Position numbers and translations under genes: made by a program. DNA of 64,000 bases. It comes from Ramlibacter ginsenosidimutans. GTDB taxonomy: Bacteria > Pseudomonadota > Gammaproteobacteria > Burkholderiales > Burkholderiaceae_C. Positions within the stretch are counted from its first letter, which is position 1; each line of letters starts with the position of its first letter. The stretch spans positions 62,001 to 126,000 of the forward strand of contig NZ_JAEPWM010000010.1 of assembly GCF_016654015.1 (NCBI RefSeq). The letters run 5' to 3'. Under the pieces are notes generated by a model that was given only the letters and a program-made list of their open reading frames with translations, ran no database searches and was not told where the DNA came from. Below are positions 1 through 7,946 of this stretch, piece after piece.

Positions 1-626
1 TGAAGCGCACGCTGCAGAACCGCGGCATGGAAGTCGCATTGTGCAGCGACGGCCGCGAGGCGCTCGCGCGCTGGAAGAGCGACCCGCCCGACGTGGTCAT
101 GCTCGACCTCACGCTGCCCGGCATGGACGGCCTGCTCGTGCTCGAGGAAGCGCGGCGCAGCGGCCTGCGCACGCCGGTGCTGATCCTCACCGCCAGGGGC
201 ACCGTGGGTGACCGCGTCATCGGACTCAACACGGGCGCGGACGACTACCTGGCGAAACCCTTCGATCTCGACGAACTGGAGGCGCGCCTGCGCGCCCTGC
301 ACCGGCGCGCGCCGGTCGCGCGCGCGGGCGGCGAGCCGGGCGTCGGCGGCCTGCACTGGGATCGCGCGAGCGGCGCCATCCACTGGCGCGACCAGATCCT
401 GGAACTCGCTCCGCGCGAAGCCGCCTTGCTGCAGGCCCTGCTCGCGCGGCCGGGCCATGCGGTGCCGAAGGAGCGGCTGTTCGAACTCGTGTTTCCCGGC
501 GAGGCGGACGTGCAGTACGAGGCGATCGAGGTGGTCGTGTACCGGCTGCGCAAGAAGCTCGCTGCCACCGGGGTGAAGCTGGTGACCCTGCGCGGGCTCG
601 GCTACCTGCTCAAGGCCGGCGCATGA
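1..626 (+). CDS. OmpR/PhoB-family response regulator (5' end outside window)
   Basis: This is the DNA-binding partner of the histidine kinase that follows it. The reading frame is open from the first base, so the N-terminus lies outside the window. Visible are most of a receiver domain, with the phosphoacceptor Asp in VMLDLTLPGMDG (Asp codon at 105-107), the switch Thr in LTARG and the conserved Lys in LAKPFDLDEL. A winged-helix output domain follows, ending VVVYRLRKKLAATGVKLVTLRGLGYLL, typical of OmpR/TctD-type regulators. The stop overlaps the kinase start by 4 bases (ATGA), indicating translational coupling. Because the kinase is TctE-like and a carboxylate-type TRAP transporter lies downstream, I infer a TctD-like regulator of organic-acid uptake. 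Confidence 0.93.
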   Translation, partial: KRTLQNRGMEVALCSDGREALARWKSDPPDVVMLDLTLPGMDGLLVLEEARRSGLRTPVLILTARGTVGDRVIGLNTGADDYLAKPFDLDELEARLRALHRRAPVARAGGEPGVGGLHWDRASGAIHWRDQILELAPREAALLQALLARPGHAVPKERLFELVFPGEADVQYEAIEVVVYRLRKKLAATGVKLVTLRGLGYLLKAGA

Positions 627-2035
627 ACCTGCGACCGCGTTCGCTGCGGGCGGTCCTGCTCGCGGGCATCCTGCTGCCGATCGGACTGGTCGTCGCGGTC
701 AACGCCTGGACGCTGTACCGCAAGACGCTGGACGCCGTGAACACGGCGTACGACCGCACGCTGCTCGCATCGGCCAAGTCCATCGGCGAGGAGCTGGACG
801 TGCGAGGCTACGACGAGAACGCAGTGCTGCGTTCGGCCGTGCCCTATTCGGCGCTCGAGGCCTTCGAAGCGGACCTGCAGACGCGCATGTACTACCGGGT
901 CTCCGACCTGCGCGGCCGGCTCGTCTCCGGCTTCGACGACCTGCCCGTGTGGCACGGCAGCATCCCGGCCCAGCCGCCCTATGCGGCGCTGGTCGATTTC
1001 TACGACACGCGCTATCGCGACATGCAGGTGCGCGTGGCGGTGCTGCTGCAGCCGGTGGCCAGCGCCACCGGCCGCGGCATGGCGGTGGTGCAGGTGGCGG
1101 AAACGCTGGAGCTGCGCCGCAAGCTGACGCGCCGCATCCTCTTCGATTTCCTGTGGCAGCAGGCAGCGCTCGTGGCGCTCATCGGCCTGGTGGTCGTGCT
1201 GGTGGTGCAGGCCGCGACCCGTCCGGTGCGCCGGCTGAGCCGCGAACTGCAGGCGCGCCCGGAAGGCGATCTCACGCCGCTGGTGGCGCGCGAGGCACCC
1301 AGGGAACTGGTCCCGCTGCTGGACGCAACCAACGAAGTGATGCGCCGGCTGGCGCACCTGCTGGAAAACCAGAAGCGCTTCGTGCGCGACACCTCGCACC
1401 AGCTGCGCACGCCGCTGGCGGTGCTGAAGACGCAAGTGCAGTCGGCGCTGCGCGGTGACGTGGAGCCGCGGCAAGCGCTGGCCGAGATCAGCGAGACCGT
1501 CGATCGCGCCACCGTGCTCGCCAACCAGATGCTCTCCCTGGCCAAGGTCGAACAGCTGCGCCAGCAGGCGGACACGCAGGTGAACGACCTGGGCCAGGCC
1601 GTGCGGGCGATGGCGCTCGAGCTCGCCCCCCTGGTCGCCGACAAGGACATCGACTTCGACATCGAGACCCAGCCGGCGCCGGTGGCCGCGCACGAATGGA
1701 TGCTGCGCGAACTCGCGCGCAACCTGCTGCACAACGCCATCGGGCACACGCCCGCAGGCGGCGCGCTGTCGGTGCGCGTGCTGGCCGATGCGCGCAGCGC
1801 CGCCCTGGTGGTGAGCGACAGCGGCCCGGGCATTTCGGCAGAGCTTGAGGCGCGGCTGTTCCAGCCCTTCTCCGCCGGCGACGTGCGCAGCGGCTCCGGG
1901 CTGGGCCTGGCGATCTGCCAGGAGATCGTCCACGCCCTGGGCGGCAGCATCCAGCTCGAAAACCGTGAAAAGGACCGGCGCGTCGCGGGGCTCGACGCCA
2001 CCGCGCGGCTTCCGCTGGCCCACAATGGATCCTGA
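623..2035 (+). CDS. TctE-like sensor histidine kinase
   Basis: A 470-residue membrane sensor kinase of the TctE/2CSK type. TM1 is about residues 9-30 and TM2 about 172-194. Between them lies a periplasmic domain of roughly 140 residues resembling the 2CSK_N sensor domain. A HAMP-like linker follows, then the dimerisation/phosphoacceptor helix RDTSHQLRTPLAVLK with His259, and the ATPase domain with N box (ELARNLLHNAIGHTP), G1 (VSDSGPGI) and G2 (GSGLGLAI). The start overlaps the regulator stop by 4 bases. In this family the signal is often a tri- or dicarboxylate, and the TAXI-TRAP genes 560 bases downstream are the likely target; the ligand itself is not evident from the sequence. Confidence 0.93.
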   Translation: MNLRPRSLRAVLLAGILLPIGLVVAVNAWTLYRKTLDAVNTAYDRTLLASAKSIGEELDVRGYDENAVLRSAVPYSALEAFEADLQTRMYYRVSDLRGRLVSGFDDLPVWHGSIPAQPPYAALVDFYDTRYRDMQVRVAVLLQPVASATGRGMAVVQVAETLELRRKLTRRILFDFLWQQAALVALIGLVVVLVVQAATRPVRRLSRELQARPEGDLTPLVAREAPRELVPLLDATNEVMRRLAHLLENQKRFVRDTSHQLRTPLAVLKTQVQSALRGDVEPRQALAEISETVDRATVLANQMLSLAKVEQLRQQADTQVNDLGQAVRAMALELAPLVADKDIDFDIETQPAPVAAHEWMLRELARNLLHNAIGHTPAGGALSVRVLADARSAALVVSDSGPGISAELEARLFQPFSAGDVRSGSGLGLAICQEIVHALGGSIQLENREKDRRVAGLDATARLPLAHNGS

Positions 2036-2470
2036 ATGGAAAGATTGCGTATCGACAAATGGCTGTGGGCCGCGCGGTTCTACAAGACCCGCAGCCTGGC
2101 AACGGAGGAGATCGACAAGGGCCGCGTCGCCATCAACGGCCAGGAGGTGAAACCTGCGCGCGAGGTGAAGCTCGGCGACACGGTCTCGCTGCGGCGCGAA
2201 GGGCAGACGCGCACCGTCGTGGTCAAGGGCTTGTCGGACGTCCGGGGCCCGGCCCCCGTGGCGCAGCGCCTGTACGAAGAGACGCCCGAAAGCCTGCAGG
2301 CGCGCGAACGCGCCGCGGAGCAGCGACGCATCGCGCCGGAGCCGTCGCTGTCCATCGAACACGGCAGGCCCACCAAGCGCGGACGCCGCGAACTGGACGA
2401 CGCGCAGCGCCAGGGCTGGGGCGACCGCTGGAGCGCTTCGATCGACGACGAAGGTCCGCACAAGCGCTGA
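2036..2470 (+). CDS. hslR: Hsp15-family S4-domain RNA-binding protein
   Basis: A 144-residue protein whose first 65 residues form an S4 RNA-binding domain (RIDKWLWAARFYKTRSLA, then GRVAINGQEVKPAREVKLGD). Hsp15 in E. coli binds free 50S subunits that carry a stalled peptidyl-tRNA and helps recycle them. The C-terminal part is basic and charged, as in the family. The ATG follows the kinase stop directly with no gap, so it is probably co-transcribed with the two-component genes, although a functional link is not obvious. Confidence 0.9.
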   Translation: MERLRIDKWLWAARFYKTRSLATEEIDKGRVAINGQEVKPAREVKLGDTVSLRREGQTRTVVVKGLSDVRGPAPVAQRLYEETPESLQARERAAEQRRIAPEPSLSIEHGRPTKRGRRELDDAQRQGWGDRWSASIDDEGPHKR

Positions 2471-2589
2471 GCGCGCCCCACGCAGCGGTCGCGGGGCCGC
2501 ATGCTCTTCTCGGTGAATCCACTAGGCAGGCCGGTTCGGCAAGGGTGGTCTACTTCTTGCCTTGTCCTGATCGTCACGAGGAGAGACAC

Positions 2590-3543
2590 ATGAACGTCAA
2601 GAAATGGGCCGTGGCCCTGAGCGCCGTCCTCGCTTTGGCCGGCGCGGCCCACGCGCAGCAGTTCTTCCGCATCGGCACCGGCGGCACCGCCGGCACCTAT
2701 TACCCCGTCGGCGGCATGATCGCCAATGCGGTGTCGCAGCCGGGCAAGATCATCGCGACCGCGCAGGCCAGCAACGGCTCGCTGGCGAACGTCAACGCGG
2801 TGTCCAGCGGGTCGATGGAAGCCGGCTTCTCGCAGTCCGACGTGGCCACCTGGGCCTACACCGGCACGGGCGCCTTCGAAGGCAAGCCCAAGGTCACGGA
2901 CCTGCGCCTGATCGCGACGCTCTATCCGGAAGACATCCACCTGGTGGTGAAGAAGGGCTCCGGCATCAAGAGCGTGGCGGACCTGCGCGGCAAGCGCGTC
3001 GCGCTCGACGAGCCCGGCTCCGGCACGCTGGTCGACGCGCGCATGGTGCTGGCCGCCTGGGGCCTGAAGGAGTCCGACATCAAGCCGGAGTACATCAAGC
3101 CGAACCAGGCCGGCGACAAGCTGAAGGACGGCTCGCTGGATGCGTTCTTCTTCGTCGGTGGCGCGCCGGCCGGCGCGATCGCCGAGCTCGCCTCCAGCGG
3201 CACCGGCATCGAACTGGTCCCGCTGGGCGGCCCGCAGGCGCAGGCGCTGTTGAAGTCCAGCCCCTGGTTCTCCGTCCACCACATCGACGCGGGCACGTAC
3301 AAGGACGTGGCCGCGGTCGACACGCTGGCGGTGAGCGCGCAGCTGGTGACCAGCGCCAAGATCCCCACCGAGACGGTCTACGAGATCACCAAGGCGATGT
3401 ACAGCGAGCCGGCGCAGAAGGCGCTGCAGGCCGGGCATGCGAAGGGCAAGTTCATCACCAAGCAGAATGCGGTGCAAGGCGCCGGCATCCCGTTCCACCC
3501 GGGTGCGGAGAAGTTCTACAAGGAAGCGGGCCTGCTGAAGTAA
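2590..3543 (+). CDS. TAXI-family TRAP transporter periplasmic solute-binding protein
   Basis: A 317-residue substrate-binding protein. It has a clear Sec signal peptide (residues 1-22, ending AHA before QQFF), followed by the TAXI signature region FRIGTGGTAGTYYPVGG. This family delivers a small organic acid or amino acid to a fused TRAP permease, which is the next gene. The ATG at 2590 is preceded by GAGGAGAG at about the right distance. The longer open frame upstream overlaps hslR and lacks a signal peptide, so it was not used. Substrate unknown; glutamate/glutamine and various carboxylates are known for TAXI proteins. Confidence 0.93.
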   Translation: MNVKKWAVALSAVLALAGAAHAQQFFRIGTGGTAGTYYPVGGMIANAVSQPGKIIATAQASNGSLANVNAVSSGSMEAGFSQSDVATWAYTGTGAFEGKPKVTDLRLIATLYPEDIHLVVKKGSGIKSVADLRGKRVALDEPGSGTLVDARMVLAAWGLKESDIKPEYIKPNQAGDKLKDGSLDAFFFVGGAPAGAIAELASSGTGIELVPLGGPQAQALLKSSPWFSVHHIDAGTYKDVAAVDTLAVSAQLVTSAKIPTETVYEITKAMYSEPAQKALQAGHAKGKFITKQNAVQGAGIPFHPGAEKFYKEAGLLK

Positions 3544-3561
3544 GCCGCCCGCGCACGCAGG

Positions 3562-3590
3562 CAGGGAGGCGCGGCCTCCCTGTTTTTGTT
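3562..3590 (+). terminator. Hairpin plus T-run between solute-binding protein and permease
   Basis: CAGGGAGGC (3562-3570), a 3-base loop GCG, and GCCTCCCTG (3574-3582), then TTTTTGTT. This is a textbook intrinsic terminator placed 19 bases after the binding-protein stop and just ahead of the permease RBS. I infer partial termination, so that the binding protein is made in excess over the permease. Confidence 0.7.
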
Positions 3591-3600
3591 TGGAGAGTCC

Positions 3601-5823
3601 ATGACCATCGAGACCACGCTCGACGAGCGCAAGCTGCAGGAGCTGGAGCAGAAGTTCGACCCCGAGATGCGCTTCCGGCAGACGGTGGCGCCGGCCACCT
3701 GGATCGTCATCGGGCTGCTGATCGCGCTTTCGCTGTTCCACTACTACACCGCAGGCTTCGGCCTGCTGCGCGAGACCACGCACCGCGGCGTGCACCTGGC
3801 CTTCGTGCTGGGACTGATCTTCCTCGTGTTTCCGCACAGCAAGCGTGCGTATGACGCGCACATGGTGTCCACGTGGCACCGGCCGGGCGGCGTGCCGCTG
3901 GCGGACTGGCTTCTGGCCATCGGCTGCGCCGTGAGCGTGCTGTACATCCCCTACGTCTTCGACGACCTCGCGTTCCGGGTCGGCAATCCGAGCACGACCG
4001 ACGTCGTGATGGGCTCCATCCTGTTCATCACGCTGCTCGAGGCGACACGCCGCGCCATGGGCTGGCCCTTGCCCCTGATCGCGATCGGCTTCACCATTTA
4101 CGCGCTCTTCGGTCCCTGGTTCCCGGGCCTGCTGAAACATGCGGGCGCGAGCTGGGGCCAGATGATCAACCACCAGTACCTCACCAGCCAGGGCATCTAC
4201 GGCGTGGCGGTAGGCGTGGTGGCGACCTACGTCTTCCACTTCGTGCTGTTCGGCGTCATGGCGACGCGCATCGGCCTGGGGCAGCTGTTCCTGGACATCG
4301 CGTCGAGCATCGCGGGCCGCTATGCCGGCGGCCCGGCCAAGGTGAGCGTGTTCGGCTCGGCGATGTTCGGCATGCTGTCCGGATCGTCGGTCGCCAATGC
4401 GGTCACGGTCGGATCGCTGACCATTCCCGCGATGATCCGCGTCGGCTACCGCCGCGAGTTCGCCGCCGCCGTCGAAGCCGCATCCTCCACCGGCGGGCAG
4501 ATCACGCCGCCCGTGCTGGGGGCCGCGGCGTTCCTGATGGTCGAATTCCTGAACGTCCCTTACCAGACCATCATCGCCGCGGCCGTGGTGCCCGCGTTCA
4601 TGCACTTCTTCGGGGTGTTCATGCAGGTGCACTTCGAGGCGAAGCGCTTCGGCCTGCGCGGGCTCACCGAGGAGGAGATGCCGAAGCTGCGCGCATCGCT
4701 CAAGGAGCGGTGGCCCACGCTCATCCCGCTGTTCCTGCTGATCGGCATCCTGGTGTCCGGGCGCACGCCCTACCTGTCCGCCTTCACCGGCATCAGTTCC
4801 TGCGCGATCGTCGGCTTGACCACCCGCACCAGCGGCAACCGGCCCGCGAACTGGGCGCTGTTCGCCGTGTTGCACGCGCTCCTGGCGCTGATCGCCTTCG
4901 GCGACTTCGGCGGCGCGACGGACCAGGTGAAGCTGGCGCTGTTCGCGACGGGCGTCGTCGTGGCGCTCGCAGGCTGGAAGCTCGCCGGCATCACGGGCCG
5001 GATCGGGCACGGCGTGCTGGTCGAGGCGTTCGAGACCGGCGCCAAGTACGCTCTTGCAGTGGGCGCCGCTGCTGCCACGGTCGGCATCGTCATCGGTGTC
5101 GTCACGCTCACGGGCGTCGGCTTCAAGATCAGCTACATCATCACGGCCTGGGCGCAGACCATCGCCACCGGCGTCGCCTCCGTGCTCCCGTCGTTCCTGG
5201 TGAACCTGCAGTCGCTCACGCTGTTCTCGGCGCTCGCGATGACCGGGGTGGTGTGCATCCTCATGGGCTGCGGGATCCCGACGACCGCCAACTACATCAT
5301 CATGGTGACGGTGGCGGCGCCCACGCTCGTGCAGATGGGCGTGCAGCCCCTGGTCGCGCACTTCTTCGTCTTCTACTACGGCGTGCTCGCGGACATCACG
5401 CCACCCGTTGCCCTCGCCGCCTACGCAGCCGCGGGAATGGCCGGCAGCGATCCCTTCAAGACCGGCAACATGGCGTTCCGCCTCGGTCTGGCCAAGGCAC
5501 TGGTGCCCTTCGTGTTCGTGTTCTCGCCCTCGTTGCTCATCGTGGCCAAGGGCTTCACCTGGTCGAGCTTCGCCATCACCTTCGTGGGCTGCGTGCTCGG
5601 CATCGTGGTGCTCGCGGCCGCACTGAGCCGCTTCCTGCTGGTCGAACTGAAACGCTGGGAACAGCTCCTGTGCCTGGCGGCGGCCGTCCTGCTGATCGCG
5701 CCGGGCCTGTGGGTCACGATCGCCGGTGCGCTGATCATCATGCCGGTGCTGGTGCGCCAGGTAGCGATGCACAGGCAACCCGCGCGCGTGGTCGCGGCCG
5801 AGCTGGATGTCAGATACCGCTGA
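3601..5823 (+). CDS. TRAP transporter permease, fused 4TM/12TM (DctQM-type) subunit
   Basis: A 740-residue inner-membrane protein with many hydrophobic segments throughout, the length expected for TAXI-type TRAP permeases in which the small (DctQ) and large (DctM) subunits are fused. Conserved DctM-like stretches include GRYAGGPAKVSVFGSAMFGMLSGSSVANAV, SSTGGQITPPVLGAAAF and GCGIPTTANYIIMVTVAAP. It takes substrate from the binding protein encoded upstream and imports it with Na+ or H+ (family knowledge). The ATG at 3601 is preceded by GGAGA; an in-frame TTG at 3586 lies in the terminator tail and is less likely. The last two hydrophobic helices (about 685-720) extend beyond the core. Confidence 0.93.
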   Translation: MTIETTLDERKLQELEQKFDPEMRFRQTVAPATWIVIGLLIALSLFHYYTAGFGLLRETTHRGVHLAFVLGLIFLVFPHSKRAYDAHMVSTWHRPGGVPLADWLLAIGCAVSVLYIPYVFDDLAFRVGNPSTTDVVMGSILFITLLEATRRAMGWPLPLIAIGFTIYALFGPWFPGLLKHAGASWGQMINHQYLTSQGIYGVAVGVVATYVFHFVLFGVMATRIGLGQLFLDIASSIAGRYAGGPAKVSVFGSAMFGMLSGSSVANAVTVGSLTIPAMIRVGYRREFAAAVEAASSTGGQITPPVLGAAAFLMVEFLNVPYQTIIAAAVVPAFMHFFGVFMQVHFEAKRFGLRGLTEEEMPKLRASLKERWPTLIPLFLLIGILVSGRTPYLSAFTGISSCAIVGLTTRTSGNRPANWALFAVLHALLALIAFGDFGGATDQVKLALFATGVVVALAGWKLAGITGRIGHGVLVEAFETGAKYALAVGAAAATVGIVIGVVTLTGVGFKISYIITAWAQTIATGVASVLPSFLVNLQSLTLFSALAMTGVVCILMGCGIPTTANYIIMVTVAAPTLVQMGVQPLVAHFFVFYYGVLADITPPVALAAYAAAGMAGSDPFKTGNMAFRLGLAKALVPFVFVFSPSLLIVAKGFTWSSFAITFVGCVLGIVVLAAALSRFLLVELKRWEQLLCLAAAVLLIAPGLWVTIAGALIIMPVLVRQVAMHRQPARVVAAELDVRYR

Positions 5824-5942
5824 CCTCCGCTGACGCAGCACACCTGCACGGCAGGCACGAGCTGCGCCCCATACTTCTTTCCGTTGCAGTCACACAGACA
5901 AGCGACACAGTCGCACCAGAGCAGTACAGGGAAGAAGAAAAG

Positions 5943-6119
5943 ATGAACGAGACGAAGACGACGGCGATGCTTGACCGGGTGCCCGCCATCCTGGCGGTCA
6001 CGGCGAATTCCTATGGCCTGGAGTTGCGGGCCGGCGGATCGCGCAGGCCCGGGGCCGCGGGCGAACGCCGCCGCAACGATCGCAGCAAGACGGGCGACAA
6101 GCCCTCTGCGCAGAGATAA
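5943..6119 (+). CDS. Candidate 58-residue small protein
   Basis: A short open frame beginning MNETKTTAMLDRVPAIL, preceded by a purine-rich AGGGAAG about 8 bases before the ATG and followed 19 bases after its stop by a strong intrinsic terminator. The first 30 residues are mildly hydrophobic; the last 25 are strongly basic (GERRRNDRSKTGDK). I recognise no family. The RBS-ORF-terminator arrangement is the main argument that it is a real gene; it could equally be the body of a small RNA. Confidence 0.45.
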   Translation: MNETKTTAMLDRVPAILAVTANSYGLELRAGGSRRPGAAGERRRNDRSKTGDKPSAQR

Positions 6120-6138
6120 AAGGACGTGTCAGGGAGTG

Positions 6139-6168
6139 AAAAGCCGCCTTCGGGCGGCTTTTCTTTTT
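6139..6168. terminator. Strong bidirectional intrinsic terminator
   Basis: AAAAGCCGCC (6139-6148), loop TTCG, GGCGGCTTTT (6153-6162), then CTTTTTGG. The A-run on one side and T-run on the other let it end transcripts from both directions: the small ORF at 5943 on the plus strand and the small gene at 6188 on the minus strand. Confidence 0.88.
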
Positions 6169-6187
6169 GGCTCGATGAAACTGGCAG

Positions 6188-6367
6188 CTAATCGCGGCCG
6201 CGGCGCTCGCGCGCGCGCCGGACCTGCCGGCTTTCCGTCGCGCGTTGCACGGCCTCGTCGCGGCTGCGGCGCTTGCCGTCCCGTCGGCGCGCCAACAGGC
6301 GCGAAAGGCCGAACGCGAGTGCGGCGAACACCACGACGATCAGGACTGCGGCGAGGTTGTCCGGCAT
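6188..6367 (-). CDS. Small single-TM protein (59 aa), hypothetical
   Basis: The minus-strand frame encodes MPDNLAAVLIVVVFAALAFGLSRLLARRRDGKRRSRDEAV and onward. It has one hydrophobic helix (about residues 5-25) and then a highly basic, presumably cytoplasmic tail. The ATG at 6367 has no good RBS. A GTG at 6394 (nine codons upstream) follows a GGAGG about 15 bases earlier and is an alternative. The frame is open further upstream but then runs into the tRNA-Ser terminator, so a longer start is excluded. It ends close to the shared bidirectional terminator at 6139. Function unknown. Confidence 0.5.
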   Translation of the reverse strand: MPDNLAAVLIVVVFAALAFGLSRLLARRRDGKRRSRDEAVQRATESRQVRRARERRGRD

Positions 6368-6415
6368 GGCGGGAGGAGCGGCTCGTGAGTCCACGGAGGT
6401 GACGAGGCCTCCAAT

Positions 6416-6440
6416 GAAAAGGCCCGCTTCGCAGCGGGCC
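6416..6440 (-). terminator. Terminator of tRNA-Ser
   Basis: On the minus strand GGCCCGCT, loop GCGA, AGCGGGCC, then TTTTC, starting 7 bases after the encoded CCA of tRNA-Ser. Confidence 0.85.
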
Positions 6441-6447
6441 TCGATGT

Positions 6448-6541
6448 TGGCGGAGCGGCAGGGATTCGAACCCTGGATGCAGGTTTTTGCCCGCATACTC
6501 CCTTAGCAGGGGAGCACCTTCGGCCACTCGGTCACCGCTCC
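6448..6541 (-). tRNA. tRNA-Ser (anticodon GCU)
   Basis: The minus strand reads GGAGCGGTGACCGAGTGG, anticodon arm CTCCCCTGCTAAGGGAG (anticodon GCT), a long variable arm (GTATGCGGGCAAAAACCTGCATC), T arm GGGTTCGAATCCC and acceptor GCCGCTCCG with an encoded CCA. The first seven bases GGAGCGG pair with CCGCTCC. The class II variable arm and the GCU anticodon make this the decoder of AGC/AGU serine codons. A TATGAT at 6552-6557 (minus strand) is a likely -10 element. Confidence 0.97.
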
Positions 6542-6855
6542 GGAGCCGGGGATCATAACCCAACTCCCCTTCGGCCCGGCTGCGCTCCACCCGATGCGAG
6601 CGACCGTGACGCGTCCGGCGTCGGGCCTCGCAGTTGCGAACCTCGCGCCTCGTTCTCACCGCCTGCATCGACGGCCGAACTCGCGTCGATGCGGCGCCCG
6701 AGCCCCGGCCCGCAGCGACTCCGATGCGTGGCAGCGACGCTTGGTCCACCACGGTCGCATGCAAATGCCTCGGACCGTCCCGGCAATCGGAGTCGGTCAG
6801 CCGCTCGTCTCATCTGGGCTCGACGCGCGTGGGAACCAAAGACATCATTTGTTAC
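6542..6855. other. Gene-free stretch between tRNA-Ser and minor-pilin locus A
   Basis: About 314 bases with no convincing gene on either strand; the open frames here are shadows. The left edge holds the tRNA promoter. A TGGCAGC-N5-TTGG at about 6729 faintly resembles a sigma-54 -24/-12 site, of interest because type IV pilin genes are often sigma-54 dependent, but the match is weak. The 20 bases before the fimT start are AT-rich relative to the rest. Confidence 0.5.
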
Positions 6856-7419
6856 ATGATGTTAAGGACCCATGCCACAGACCCCAGGCCGCACCCGCGC
6901 CCGCCGGTGCGCGGCTTCACGCTGATCGAAGCCATGGTCACCCTGGCGGTCGCGGGGGTCCTGGCGTCGGTTGCGATCCCGAGCTTCGTGAGCCTGGGGC
7001 AGCGCTTCCGTCTCAATTCCGTTTCCTCGTCCCTGGGCGCCAGTCTCCAGTGGGCGCGGTCCGAGGCGATCAAGGCCAACGTCGACGTCATCGTGTGCGC
7101 CAGCAATGCCGCTGGCACGAACTGCACCACCAGCACCAACTGGGGCGTGAACGGCTGGCTGATCTGCTACGACGCCAATGCGGACGGCTCCTGCGATGCG
7201 TCCACCGCGCAGTTGATCAACCCCGTGCAGTTCTATGGCAGCGTCGATCGCTCCACGCAGGTGACCGGGCCGGCGGCTGGCGTGCGCTTCACACCGAGCG
7301 GCGAACAGTCGGTCGGGGCGGCCACGGCGACCATCCAGGCCATGGGGACCTGGTCGGGCGCACCGACGCTGACAACCACCGTGGCGCCCTCCGGGGTCGT
7401 GAAGGGAAGCAGGCTGTGA
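6856..7419 (+). CDS. fimT: FimT/GspH-like minor pilin (locus A)
   Basis: A 187-residue prepilin. Class III leader of 20 residues rich in Arg/Pro, then the prepilin peptidase site VRG/FTLIEA (cleavage after Gly20, Glu25 as the conserved E5) and the N-terminal hydrophobic helix. The body resembles GspH/FimT: SSLGASLQWARSEAIKANVDVIVC. FimT is thought to help prime the pilus tip and, in some species, to bind DNA. Two adjacent in-frame ATGs (6856, 6859) can serve as start; neither has a strong RBS. First gene of a six-gene minor-pilin operon; its stop overlaps the pilV start. Confidence 0.9.
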   Translation: MMLRTHATDPRPHPRPPVRGFTLIEAMVTLAVAGVLASVAIPSFVSLGQRFRLNSVSSSLGASLQWARSEAIKANVDVIVCASNAAGTNCTTSTNWGVNGWLICYDANADGSCDASTAQLINPVQFYGSVDRSTQVTGPAAGVRFTPSGEQSVGAATATIQAMGTWSGAPTLTTTVAPSGVVKGSRL

Positions 7420-7946
7420 AACGCCCGCAACCGCGCCATCGCCTGCGGGCTGCCCGCAGGCAAGCCGGCTTCTCGATGCTGGAGGTGATGGTCGCCCTGC
7501 TGCTCGTGGCGATGGCACTGCTCGGACAGGCCCGCCTGCTGGCTGGCAGCGTCCGGCTCGCGAAGGGAGCGGACAACCGGATGCAGGCCGTGCTGCTCTC
7601 CGCCGAACTCGGCGAGCGCATGGAGAACAACCGGGACGCCGCCCGCTCGGGTGCGTATGTGCAGGCCGCCGGCTCCACACCCGCCACGATGCAGGTGGAC
7701 TGCAACAGCTTTCCCTGCACCGCGACCGAACTCGCGAGCTTCGACCTCGCGGTGTGGGAAGCCCGGGCGGCTGCCGTGCTGCCGGGCGCCACGTGGGAAC
7801 TGGACCAGGACGCGACCGACACCTCGCGCTACACGATCATCCTGACGTGGCAGGAGCGCGTCACCCAGGCCGACCGCATCACCTACGCGACATCCGGCAC
7901 CACCGAGACGCTCTCCCTGACCACGATCAAGGAGCTCGCCCAATGA
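7416..7946 (+). CDS. pilV: PilV-like minor pilin (locus A)
   Basis: A 176-residue type IV minor pilin starting at GTG, which overlaps the fimT stop by 4 bases. Prepilin site QAG/FSMLEVMVALLLVAMALLGQARLLA, with cleavage after Gly18 and Glu23 as E5. The following QAVLLSAELGERMENNRDAARSGAY matches the PilV pattern (AxxLAxxLxERMRxN). PilV, PilW, PilX and FimT form the tip complex that carries PilY1. The position between fimT and pilW supports the call. Confidence 0.9.
   Translation: MKRPQPRHRLRAARRQAGFSMLEVMVALLLVAMALLGQARLLAGSVRLAKGADNRMQAVLLSAELGERMENNRDAARSGAYVQAAGSTPATMQVDCNSFPCTATELASFDLAVWEARAAAVLPGATWELDQDATDTSRYTIILTWQERVTQADRITYATSGTTETLSLTTIKELAQ

Noticed and set aside
602..2461. A 619-codon minus-strand frame over the kinase and hslR
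   Set aside because: Shadow of two well-recognised genes; no protein-like features.
2080..5841. A 1253-codon minus-strand frame over the TAXI-TRAP genes
   Set aside because: Same GC-bias shadow effect; composition is abnormal and the plus-strand transporter genes are unmistakable.
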